This document shows, one piece after another, positions 1-5,796 of a stretch of 6,724 bases of DNA. Source of the DNA: CAYMUL01 sp964393605. Its GTDB lineage: Bacteria > Bacteroidota > Ignavibacteria > Ignavibacteriales > Ignavibacteriaceae. Position numbers and translations under genes: made by a program. The stretch covers positions 1 to 6,724 of the forward strand of contig CAYMUL010000058.1 of the NCBI GenBank assembly GCA_964393605.1, given 5' to 3'. The notes beneath the pieces were generated by a model that searched no databases, was not told the DNA's origin, and worked only from the letters and a program-made list of their open reading frames with translations. Each line of letters starts with the position of its first letter. The stretch's first letter is position 1.

Positions 1-83
1 ATTTTTATTGCACTAAAACTTATTGTATTCCTCTCTATTGAAAAATCTGGGTTAAAGAATATTATCAAGTTGATGGAAAACCA

Positions 84-1640
84 TTGGGAGAAAAAAATCC
101 TAAATGGCTTCAAGATGATTATGTTAAGTTCATTCGCTTCTCACAATGGAAAATAGACCAAGCCGGTGAAGGTGTTTTAGGATTTATAACAAACCACAGC
201 TATCTCGATAACCCGACATTCAGAGGAATGCGCCAATCTTTGATGAACAGCTTTGATGAGATATATATTCTTGATTTGCACGGAAATAGTTTAAAGAAAG
301 AAAAAGCACTTGACGGAAGCAAAGACGAAAATGTTTTTGATATTCAGCAAGGTGTTGCTATTGCCTTTTTTATAAAACACAAAGATTCAAAAACAAAATC
401 AATTGTTCACCAAGAAATTTTTGGATTTAGAGAAACTAAATATGATTGGCTAATCAAAAACAATATAAAAAATGTTAAGTGGAATAAACTTATACCAAAA
501 AGTGAGTTTTATCTTTTCATTCCACAAGATTCAAATCTGCAAGATAAATACTACAATTTTTTGAAGATTACTGATATTTTCCCAGCAAATAATGTTGGCA
601 TTGTAACATCCAGAGATAGTTTCGTAATTGATAATAACAAGCGACAACTTGAAAAAAGGATTAGACAATTTGTTGAATCGAAGATTGATGATGAAATTAT
701 TAAACAGACTTACGGATTAAAAGAAAATAAAAATTGGGAAATAGGAGAAAGGAGAAAAAATCTTAGAAAGGATGATGATTGGGAACAAGCTTTTACACAA
801 ATTCTCTATCGTCCTTTTGATGTCCAATGGATATTTTATCACGATGAGATGGTTGAACGTTCCCGAAAAGAAACTATGCGTCATATGCTGGAGGAGAATC
901 TGGGATTAATTACTGTGAGACAAGTTGCCGAAGGAATATTCAACCATATAAATGTTACTAATAATATTATTGAAAGTAGAATAACTCTAAGTAATAAAGG
1001 CATAGCTTATTTATTTCCACTGTACCTCTATCCTAATACCGACAAAAAAGATTTATTCAGCGAACACGAAACCGGAGAGAAAAAGCCAAATATAAAACCG
1101 GAATTGTTTGAAGAATCAAAAGCCAGCTTCAAGAAAGAAGTAACACCTGAAGAAATATTTTATTACATCTATGCCGTTCTTTATAGCAACACCTACCGCA
1201 AAAAATACGCAGAATTCTTAAAGATAGATTTCCCTCGTATTCCTTTCACAAAAGATTATAACCACTTTATTCAACTCGGCAGACTCGGCAAACAGCTTGC
1301 AGATTTGCATTTGCTTAAATCAAATGATTTAGATAATCCCGCCAAAAGCGGGACCAAATTCCCCAAAGACGGAACAAACAAAGTAGAAAAACCAAAATAT
1401 GAGAATGAGAAAGTCTGGATAAACAAAGAACAATATTTTGACGGAATAAAAGAAGATGTTTGGCAATATCAAATTGGTGGTTATCAAGTTTGTGAGAAAT
1501 GGTTGAAGGATAGAAAAGATAGAACTCTTTCAACAGAAGAAGTAAAAACTTATTGTAAAATTGTTACAGCTCTTTCAAAAACAATTGGGCTGCAAAAAGA
1601 AATAGATAAAAATTTTGAGCAAGTAGAAAAAACGGTATAA
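84..1640 (+). CDS. Type ISP restriction-modification enzyme, C-terminal part (5'-truncated)
   Basis: C-terminal 518 residues of a Type ISP (single-polypeptide, LlaBIII-like) restriction-modification protein. Recognisable blocks are LQDDYVKFIRF at residues 9-19, GFITNHSYLDNP at 33-44, the LDLHGN...DENVFDIQQGVA stretch at about 64-92, YRPFDVQWIFYHDEMVERSR near 242-261, the YIYAVLYSNTYRKKYAEFL block near 360-380, and a C-terminal VWQYQIGGYQVCEKWLKDRK block near 457-476. These cover the end of the N6-adenine methyltransferase domain and the target-recognition domain. Full-length Type ISP enzymes of the LlaBIII kind are around 1,500 residues, with nuclease, helicase and NPPY methyltransferase motifs upstream; none of these is visible. 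Family-like sequence (WVKEYYQVDGKP) begins near position 48 but the frame is closed by TGA at 39-41, so the TTG start at 84 is only the first usable start. The gene is probably a remnant or frameshifted; the C terminus looks complete. Confidence 0.8.
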   Translation: MGEKNPKWLQDDYVKFIRFSQWKIDQAGEGVLGFITNHSYLDNPTFRGMRQSLMNSFDEIYILDLHGNSLKKEKALDGSKDENVFDIQQGVAIAFFIKHKDSKTKSIVHQEIFGFRETKYDWLIKNNIKNVKWNKLIPKSEFYLFIPQDSNLQDKYYNFLKITDIFPANNVGIVTSRDSFVIDNNKRQLEKRIRQFVESKIDDEIIKQTYGLKENKNWEIGERRKNLRKDDDWEQAFTQILYRPFDVQWIFYHDEMVERSRKETMRHMLEENLGLITVRQVAEGIFNHINVTNNIIESRITLSNKGIAYLFPLYLYPNTDKKDLFSEHETGEKKPNIKPELFEESKASFKKEVTPEEIFYYIYAVLYSNTYRKKYAEFLKIDFPRIPFTKDYNHFIQLGRLGKQLADLHLLKSNDLDNPAKSGTKFPKDGTNKVEKPKYENEKVWINKEQYFDGIKEDVWQYQIGGYQVCEKWLKDRKDRTLSTEEVKTYCKIVTALSKTIGLQKEIDKNFEQVEKTV

Positions 1641-1645
1641 TCTAT

Positions 1646-1680
1646 ATTAAAGGTTCGCAAACAAGAGAAATAACAATCCC
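1646..1680. repeat. 35-bp dispersed repeat, copy 1
   Basis: This stretch begins six bases after the stop of the R-M gene and matches 2856-2890 at 30 of 35 positions without gaps. The core is TTCGCAA, CAAG and GAAATAAC, followed by ATCCC. In the second copy the core forms a TTCGC/GCGAA hairpin; here one arm is degraded (GAGAA). The similarity weakly continues downstream to a shared TAATCTTT. Confidence 0.6.
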
Positions 1681-1715
1681 GTTAAGAAATAATAATCTTT
1701 TTATTGATGCACTGC

Positions 1716-1784
1716 TCGACATAGTTTTGTTTTTCCCTGAGCTAAAGTTTCGCTAAGCGGTTTAGTTGCAACGCCGCTCAAAAG
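1716..1784 (+). repeat. attC-like cassette boundary before the BrnTA unit
   Basis: The 19 bp TTTAGTTGCAACGCCGCTC at 1761-1779 is identical to 4837-4855 and closely related to 5751-5765. AGCGG and CCGCT arms enclose TTTAGTTGCAACG as a short hairpin. Upstream, CGACATAGTTTTG resembles the CGGCAT-GTTGTT motif of the elements at 4151 and 5698. By analogy with the better-preserved units, the next cassette would begin at GCTCAAAAG (1776). Its partner after the antitoxin gene may be TTTTCAAC near 2441, but that match is weak. Confidence 0.45.
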
Positions 1785-1797
1785 AGTTAATAAATTC

Positions 1798-1851
1798 TTG
1801 AAATCTTTAAAATACTTCTGTAAATTGTATGAGCATGAGGCACACAATTTA
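1798..1851 (+). promoter_or_regulatory. brnT promoter with inverted-repeat operator
   Basis: A sigma-70-like promoter reads TTGAAA at 1798-1803, a 17-base spacer, then TAAATT at 1821-1826. An exact 8-bp inverted repeat, TAAATTGT (1821-1828) and ACAATTTA (1844-1851), has 15 bases between the arms. Its left arm covers the -10 box and its right arm ends 8 bases before the toxin start codon. This position suits autorepression by the CopG-type antitoxin, as is usual in BrnTA systems. Sequence evidence only. Confidence 0.5.
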
Positions 1852-1859
1852 GAAAATTC

Positions 1860-2138
1860 ATGAAGTACTATGATTGGGACGACGATAAAAATAATCTTTT
1901 GAAAAAGATTAGAAATATTTCTTTTGAGGAAGCTGTTTTTGCAATTTCAAACGGAAAACTATTGGACGTTGTTGAGCATCCGAATAGAGAAAAATATCCC
2001 AACCAGAAAATGTTTGTTGTCGAAATCAGAGATTACGCATACGTTGTTCCTTTTGTTGAAGACGAGAAAAAATATTTTCTAAAAACAATTTACCCGAGCA
2101 GAGAAGCGACAAAAATGTATTTAAATATTGAGGAATGA
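1860..2138 (+). CDS. BrnT-like type II toxin
   Basis: A 92-residue protein starting MKYYDWDDDKNN, with ISFEEAVFAI at residues 20-29 and a C-terminal YFLKTIYPSREATKMYL. This is the layout of BrnT-family toxins (RelE-fold ribonucleases): an N-terminal WDxxKN motif, then F-E-E-A, then a beta-rich body ending in an R-containing strand and helix. The ATG at 1860 follows the operator directly; no strong Shine-Dalgarno is visible, as often in this kind of genome. The stop at 2136-2138 leaves one base before the antitoxin ATG, so the two genes are translationally linked. By family, it should inhibit growth by cleaving RNA unless bound by the downstream antitoxin. The subfamily is divergent from classical BrnT, hence no gene symbol. 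Confidence 0.75.
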   Translation: MKYYDWDDDKNNLLKKIRNISFEEAVFAISNGKLLDVVEHPNREKYPNQKMFVVEIRDYAYVVPFVEDEKKYFLKTIYPSREATKMYLNIEE

Positions 2139-2139
2139 A

Positions 2140-2403
2140 ATGAAATACTTAGATAAAGAAGAAAAAGAGTTAGTTGAATCTTTTGAAAAAGGCGAATGGA
2201 AACCTATTAAAAAGAAGAATCAAAAAAATTATGTTACTGAGGCAAAAGAAAGTTTAGCAAAAAATATACGCATCAACATTAGTCTGACCACTAAGGATTA
2301 TCACGCTATACAGGTAAAAGCGCATGAAGAAGGGATTCCATATCAAACTCTGATTTCAAGTTTAATTCACAAGTATAACAAAGGCGAGTTAAAGTCAGCA
2401 TAA
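2140..2403 (+). CDS. CopG-type (ribbon-helix-helix) antitoxin, BrnA-like
   Basis: An 87-residue protein beginning MKYLDKEEKELVESFEKGEW. The C-terminal half has RINISLTTKDYHAIQVKA (a ribbon strand, then a helix) and GIPYQTLISSLIHKY, the hallmark of CopG-type antitoxins of the BrnA / PF12441 kind. The ribbon binds operator DNA and the rest neutralises the toxin encoded just upstream. I chose ATG 2140 over an in-frame TTG at 2128 because AGGA (2131-2134) is well spaced before it, homologues begin with the YLD-EE-E motif, and only one base separates it from the toxin stop. Probably autoregulates through the inverted repeat at 1821-1851. Confidence 0.78.
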   Translation: MKYLDKEEKELVESFEKGEWKPIKKKNQKNYVTEAKESLAKNIRINISLTTKDYHAIQVKAHEEGIPYQTLISSLIHKYNKGELKSA

Positions 2404-3050
2404 ATTACTATCCTTAAAAATCGGGTATCGATAAGAAATTTTTTCAACAAACCATTTTATTTCTCATGACGCTATTTACTACAAGTCGAGTTCAGTAATT
2501 TTGGTGGTAATAAAAATATATTCTTAAATTTCGCTTTATAAAAAATAGAAATTGAACCTGGGGTTGCCGCCCCGCAAATGAGGATGCAAACGATGGCATA
2601 AATTATATGCTAAATTTTAAGAAATTTATGGAAGAAAACGCAGAGAAAATTTGTTTTCATTTAGATAAAAATGTTGAATTTAATTTATACAGATTCAGAA
2701 CTAAATAGCCAATTAATATCAAACAACTGAATATTTAATCAAATCTTTTGAAATAATTCTATTTTACAGATGAATAAAGACGCAGTCAGTCTTAATATTC
2801 AAATTAAACACTATATTCATGCGATATATTTAAATAAAAATTCCACATACCATTTATTAAACCTTCGCAAGCAAGCGAAATAACTATCCCTTGAAGATTT
2901 GTTAATCTTTCCCGGTTAATAAAATATATCCGCATTTTATGATATGCACGATTGCGAATGCCGACGCCCAAAATTTTTTGGCACAATATTAGCCGGTAAA
3001 AAATAAATTTGGTTGGGATAGATTTTTATTCTTAACTTCGCGTAAGTTAT
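2404..3050. other. Gene-poor cassette-like stretch
   Basis: No convincing gene in about 650 bases. It holds a GGGG-TTGCCG-CCCC hairpin near 2560-2573; a cassette-start-like ATTATATGC at 2602-2610, one base from the GTTATATGC seen elsewhere; a 33-codon frame at 2607-2708 whose start lies inside that motif (or 26 codons from ATG 2628, product beginning MEENAEKICFHLDKNVEF); a 37-codon frame at 2770-2883 whose end runs into a dispersed repeat; and that repeat itself (2856-2890). It may be one cassette whose gene has decayed, ending at the GTTATATGG at 3046-3054. I recognise neither small frame. Confidence 0.5.
2856..2890. repeat. 35-bp dispersed repeat, copy 2, with hairpin
   Basis: Matches 1646-1680 at 30 of 35 positions. 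It contains a perfect TTCGC-AAGCAA-GCGAA hairpin followed by ATAACTATCCC. The downstream TAATCTTTCCC is also echoed by the AATCTTTCCC at the terminator near 6615-6624, so this may be one of a family of intergenic hairpin repeats in the genome. Confidence 0.6.
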
Positions 3051-3359
3051 ATGGAAATAGAAGTCGGGGTAAATACCCCAAAGATGGATTTAACGGAAAA
3101 GATTATGTTTGGATTTTTTGAACGACAATCTATTGGAACAGATATGAGAAATATGAACCAACTAAAAATTGTTTTAGAAAAAGAAAAATTCCGCCGCATA
3201 ACATCCTTTAATATGATGTTGTATATGCGGATAAAAAGATTAAAAATGTTACAAAATCAAATATTTAGTAGGAATATAGTATGCACAACCGCCATGAGTA
3301 CTATGTGGATTTTCGGCGGTATAATTAGTAGTTATATGCTAAAAATGGAGAAACAATGA
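3051..3359 (+). CDS. Doubtful open frame, probably not a gene or a degraded one
   Basis: A 102-codon frame (MEIEVGVNTPKMDLTEK at its start) that ends overlapping the ATG of the ClpP-like gene. I recognise no family. Its ATG lies inside a cassette-boundary motif (GTTATATGG, 3046-3054), and its last half runs through two strong hairpins and a second boundary motif (3194-3339), which real genes elsewhere in this window do not do. The composition is rich in Met and Lys with no clear domain. The segment 3105-3190 might be the decayed C terminus of an older gene, since a neighbouring frame reads KYPKDGFNGKDYVWIF before a stop. The overlap with the protease start is likely chance. Confidence 0.2.
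   Translation: MEIEVGVNTPKMDLTEKIMFGFFERQSIGTDMRNMNQLKIVLEKEKFRRITSFNMMLYMRIKRLKMLQNQIFSRNIVCTTAMSTMWIFGGIISSYMLKMEKQ
3194..3339 (+). repeat. attC-like element before the ClpP-like unit
   Basis: Starts with CCGCATAACATC (3194-3205), which pairs over 12 bp with GATGTT (3215-3220) and ATGCGG (3225-3230), with a 4-base bulge GTAT between them. A second hairpin joins ACCGCC (3288-3293) to GGCGGT (3315-3320). It ends with GTTATATGC (3331-3339), identical to the motif at 4191-4199 and 16 bases before the ClpP-like start codon. GCATAAC at the left (3196-3202) and GTTATATGC at the right are complementary except for two bases, as R'' and R' of an attC would be. Confidence 0.45.
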
Positions 3360-3997
3360 AAGAAGTTTTTATTAGGTTTATGGCTCCCGTAGTTCCTCAA
3401 ACTTCAGATCAATTGTTCAGAATAATTGATCAAAAAATTAGAGAGAAGTATGAAAAAATTCATCTATTATTATCATCTCCTGGCGGAAGTGTTTTTCACG
3501 GATTATCATTGTATAATTTCTTAAAAGGCGCACCAATCGAGGTGAATACTTATAATTTCGGTAGTGTTGATTCTATTGGTGTTGTAATATTCTGTGCTGG
3601 TAAAAAACGATTTTCTGTTCCTCACGCAAGATTTTTAATTCACGGTGTTAAATTTAATTTCAACGGTAATGCCAGTTTTGACGAGAAACAAATTGAAGAG
3701 CATTTGAAGAGCTTGAAAATTGATCAGTTGAATATTGCTCGTGTAATTTCAGATACAACTGGAAAACCTACGCACAAACTTGAGGAGGATATGAATAATC
3801 GGACTACTCTTAATCCAACAGAGGCGAAAGATTATGGATTAGTTCACGAAATTAAATCTGAATTATTTCCCTTGGATGCAGAGCTTCATACAATCGGTGA
3901 ATTAGTTCAAGTTCAGCAACCATTTCCTTTCGGAGTTACAATGCCACAAATTCAAGCATACACTCGTTCACAAGATTTAGATATTGTAACATTTTAA
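3356..3997 (+). CDS. Orphan ClpP-fold serine protease homologue
   Basis: A 213-residue protein of the Clp/crotonase-fold (SDH) serine protease superfamily. The SSPGGSVFHGLSLYNFL block at residues 40-56 matches the ClpP SPGG oxyanion region. The nucleophile is Ser73 in FGSVDSIGVVIF and the base is His96 in ARFLIHGVKF. NPTEAKDYGLVHEI at 153-166 aligns with the ClpP (S-A-x-EA-x-EYGLV) end motif. Aligning that motif puts Arg149 where ClpP has its catalytic Asp; Asp145 four residues earlier is the nearest acid. A tail of about 45 residues follows, unlike ClpP. No ClpX/ClpA partner is nearby and no signal peptide is seen. GGAG at 3347-3350 is well placed before the ATG. The gene sits alone between GTTATATGC (3331) and GCATATAAC (4004), a one-gene cassette. 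The substrate and any ATPase partner are unknown. Confidence 0.8.
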   Translation: MKEVFIRFMAPVVPQTSDQLFRIIDQKIREKYEKIHLLLSSPGGSVFHGLSLYNFLKGAPIEVNTYNFGSVDSIGVVIFCAGKKRFSVPHARFLIHGVKFNFNGNASFDEKQIEEHLKSLKIDQLNIARVISDTTGKPTHKLEEDMNNRTTLNPTEAKDYGLVHEIKSELFPLDAELHTIGELVQVQQPFPFGVTMPQIQAYTRSQDLDIVTF

Positions 3998-4003
3998 TTT
4001 GTC

Positions 4004-4199
4004 GCATATAACCCGTTCTTCAAGCCGACCGCATCTTCGATTCGGTCGTTTGAAGTAAAATAAAAGTTAGTTTGACAAAACTTAGTTGCTCTTTGAAGTA
4101 GGTTGTAATAAAAAAGTTTTTATAAAATTATTGGCGTTCGTTTTTCAAAGCGGCATCGTTGTTCTGGGGCGACCGCTTATTGGCGACGCCGTTATATGC
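4004..4199 (+). repeat. attC-like element after the ClpP-like gene
   Basis: Opens with GCATATAAC (4004-4012) and closes with GTTATATGC (4191-4199), a perfect 9-bp inverted pair. It contains a strong hairpin at 4018-4055: CTTCAA with TTGAAG and CGACCG with CGGTCG around an 11-base loop. There is no T-run after it, so it is not a typical terminator. Internal blocks CTTAGTTGCTCTTTGAAG (4081-4098), CGGCATCGTTGTTC (4151-4164) and GGGCGACCG (4167-4175) recur in the element at 5556-5775. At about 195 bases it is longer than usual attC sites. Confidence 0.5.
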
Positions 4200-4229
4200 T
4201 CTAATAATCCAAAAAAAATAATAATTAAA

Positions 4230-4652
4230 ATGAAAAAATTATTTTTACTTCTTTGTCTTTTATTAATATTTTCTAATTGTAACAATAGTGTTGATTCAAA
4301 TAAAAATAACTGTGAACAAAAAATTATAATTGACAATGAATTGTATGCAAATGCCCCGAATGATAGTTTTGTTTTTAGAAACGTTGAAATTGATGGCGAT
4401 TGTTAAAGAATAACTATTGAATATGGCGGTGGTTGTGGAAATATAGAAATAAATTTAATTGATTCTGGTTTAATTATGGAATCAAATCCTGTGCAAAGAA
4501 ATGTTAGAGTATCTCTAAATGATGAAGATTCTTGTAAAGTATTGATTAGAAAAGATATATCATTTGATTTAACACCAATTAGAATTATTGACGATAATAA
4601 AGTTTCTTTGAATCTGCTGAATTGGAGTGAAGGAATTTTATACAAATATTAA
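4230..4652 (+). pseudogene. Small secreted lipoprotein gene split by an in-frame TAA
   Basis: ATG 4230 opens MKKLFLLLCLLLIFSNCNNS, a lipoprotein signal peptide: a KK n-region, a long Leu-rich core, and Cys17 as the likely lipidated residue, although the -1 residue is Asn instead of the usual Gly/Ala/Ser. The frame runs 58 codons to TAA at 4404-4406, just after NVEIDGDC. It then continues open in the same frame for 81 codons (RITIEYGGGCGNIEINLIDS ... NLLNWSEGILYKY) to TAA at 4650-4652. Both halves read as one Cys-containing, beta-rich protein. A DGDC-L-RITIEYGGGCG junction would need one base change (TTA to TAA). The family is not recognised. It lies alone between GTTATATGC (4191) and GCATATAAC (4679). 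A frame extending upstream from 4086 is spurious, as it runs through the cassette element. Confidence 0.7.
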
Positions 4653-4678
4653 AATTTATATAATAAAATTTAAAAGTC

Positions 4679-4861
4679 GCATATAACAAGCGGTACTAAT
4701 GAACTCACTCCTGCGCCTGTGGAGAGAGAGTAAGACCGATCCCCAATGCTTTCGGGATGTTAGTGTAAGTATTTAAGTTGTCGTTCTTTGCAAAAGATTG
4801 TAGAGCAACAAAATTTTTAAAACTATTTAGCGACGGTTTAGTTGCAACGCCGCTCGCTTTT
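4679..4861 (+). repeat. attC-like element after the lipoprotein gene
   Basis: Starts with GCATATAAC (4679-4687), the exact reverse complement of this unit's own first bases at 4191-4199. Nested inverted pairs follow: AGCGG (4689-4693) with CCGCT (4850-4854); ACTAA (4695-4699) with TTAGT (4760-4764); ACTCACTCC (4703-4711) with GGAGAGAGAGT (4721-4731, imperfect); ATCCC (4739-4743) with GGGAT (4754-4758). The outer and inner pairs make a branched, attC-like fold. The 19-bp core at 4837-4855 is identical to 1761-1779. The next cassette would begin at GCTCGCTTTT (4852-4861). Confidence 0.5.
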
Positions 4862-4870
4862 CAAAAATTA

Positions 4871-5188
4871 TTAAGAAGAGATAGCTCGAGCAATTTCTTT
4901 GTTCGATGTGCCGAGAACTAATAAGGATCTAATAATGAGATCAAGCGAAACAGAAGGATCTCCGATTTCAAGTTTTGCTACGCGCGACTGGCTCGATTTA
5001 AGAATTTTTGCTAATTCTACTTGTGTTAACTTTTGCTCGGTTCTCAACTTTCTTAAATTTCTGCTAAGTTTTAATTTTAATTCTATGTATGAAGATTCTT
5101 CTTCGGATAAACCAAGAAACTCTGCGGTTGGACCAATTTTCCATCCTCTTTTTTCTAGGTTCTTTTGTTTTTGTTTATTCATTGTCAT
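4871..5188 (-). CDS. higA: HigA-type antitoxin, XRE-family helix-turn-helix protein
   Basis: A 105-residue protein. The C-terminal half carries an XRE/Cro HTH: LSRNLRKLRTEQKLTQVELA, then KILKSSQSRVAKLEIGDPSVSLDLIIRSLLVLG, with the typical T-Q-x-E-L-A and S-R-V-A-K-L-E recognition helices. The N-terminal RGWKIGPTAEFLGLSEEES is usual in HigA antitoxins paired with Gp49-like HigB. It neutralises the HigB encoded upstream and represses the operon. It overlaps the end of higB by 14 bases. A second in-frame ATG at 5182 has AAAGGA at a better spacing (8 bases) than the first ATG, so the protein may begin MNKQKQK. The promoter palindrome at 5518-5535 is the probable binding site. Confidence 0.85.
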   Translation of the reverse strand: MTMNKQKQKNLEKRGWKIGPTAEFLGLSEEESSYIELKLKLSRNLRKLRTEQKLTQVELAKILKSSQSRVAKLEIGDPSVSLDLIIRSLLVLGTSNKEIARAISS

Positions 5189-5534
5189 ATTCCTTTATTC
5201 TCTTTTTACAAATATCAATAATGTTCTTCGGTGTTAGTTGAGTTTTCTTTTTGAAAACTTCAAGAATTATTATTGCATCATCATCAATTCTATAGATAAT
5301 CCGCCAAGTATTTCGTTCGTCATTTATTCGCAGTTCATGGCAGTTAGAACCTATCCCGGGCATTGGTCTCGATTGAGGCATTTTCAATTTTTCTCCCATC
5401 TGAAGAAGTCTAAAAAGAAATCCAGCTTCTATTCGAGCAGCAGAGGAAAATGGAGGAGTCTTAATTTCTCCATGCAACCAAATGAGAGGTTTATCTTGAA
5501 TTATAATGGTGCAAATATATGTCAGATATGACAT
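5175..5534 (-). CDS. higB: HigB-type toxin, phage Gp49-like / RelE superfamily
   Basis: A 119-residue protein with the full Gp49-like (PF05973) pattern: KPLIWLHGEIKTPPFSSAAR at residues 15-34, then GFLFRLLQMGEKLKMPQSRPMPGIG, the basic CHELRINDERNTWRIIYRID strand region, and IIILEVFKKKTQLTPKNIID near the C terminus. The family consists of ribosome-dependent mRNA endonucleases. The toxin gene comes first and overlaps higA, the HigBA order. The true start is uncertain. ATG 5534 is the only ATG before the conserved KPLIW block, but it lies inside the promoter palindrome and upstream of a -7 box at 5519-5512, so translation may begin at a rarer codon (an Ile codon near 5507-5501). The operon runs opposite to its neighbours and carries its own promoter. 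Confidence 0.85.
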   Translation of the reverse strand: MSYLTYICTIIIQDKPLIWLHGEIKTPPFSSAARIEAGFLFRLLQMGEKLKMPQSRPMPGIGSNCHELRINDERNTWRIIYRIDDDAIIILEVFKKKTQLTPKNIIDICKKRIKEYDNE

Positions 5535-5542
5535 ACTGCCAA
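5512..5542 (-). promoter_or_regulatory. higBA promoter and palindromic operator
   Basis: On the minus strand, TTG (5542-5540), 20 bases, then TATATTTG (5519-5512) match the Bacteroidetes -33/-7 pattern (TTTG ... TAnnTTTG). The spacer holds a perfect 7-bp inverted repeat, TATGTCA (5518-5524) and TGACATA (5529-5535), around GATA. This palindrome, typical of XRE-repressor sites, would let HigA block RNA polymerase. Confidence 0.5.
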
Positions 5543-5555
5543 GAACATAAATTTC

Positions 5556-5775
5556 AAAAGCTAACAGTCATTCAATACGGACAGCATTTTCATTGCGGTA
5601 TTTATATGGTAATAATTATTGTTTGCAAAGTTTAGTTGCTCTTTTAAGAGGTTGTTTTAAGAAACACTTTTAATAAATAAAAGTTGTTGTTTCTAATCGG
5701 CATAGTTGTTCCAACCTTCGCTACGCTTCGGTTGATAAACCGGGCGACGGGTTAGTTGCAACGCCGTTATACCCC
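5556..5775 (+). repeat. attC-like element between the HigBA and VapBC units
   Basis: AAAAGCTAAC (5556-5565) is complementary at 8 of 10 positions to GCTCGCTTTT (4852-4861), the start of the HigBA unit. The element shares TTTAGTTGCTCTTTTAAGAG-type sequence (5631-5650) and CGGCATAGTTGTTCC (5698-5712) with the element at 4081-4199, and TTAGTTGCAACGCCG (5752-5766) with those at 1761 and 4837. A CAACC/GGTTG hairpin lies at 5712-5734. It closes with GTTATACCCC (5766-5775), the start of the VapBC unit. Confidence 0.5.
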
Positions 5776-5796
5776 AAAAGATCATTATAGTATGTG

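Noticed and set aside
1315..1533. Minus-strand frame inside the R-M gene
   Set aside because: The + strand encodes clearly conserved Type ISP sequence here.
2804..2986. Minus-strand 60-codon frame in the gene-poor stretch
   Set aside because: It runs through the hairpin repeat at 2856-2890, has no ribosome binding site and no recognisable product.
4018..4055. Strong hairpin after the ClpP-like gene as a terminator
   Set aside because: No T-run follows on either side, and it sits inside the attC-like element, so structure for recombination fits better.
4086..4229. N-terminal extension of the lipoprotein frame
   Set aside because: This part is the repeated cassette element and the boundary motif; the signal peptide clearly begins at ATG 4230.
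4145..4645. Minus-strand frames opposite the lipoprotein gene
   Set aside because: The + strand frame reads coherently on both sides of the TAA; the minus frames look like shadows.
4899..5531. Two + strand open frames (4899-5237 and 5238-5531) opposite higA and higB
   Set aside because: They are antisense shadows of two well-recognised genes, and their products show no family features.
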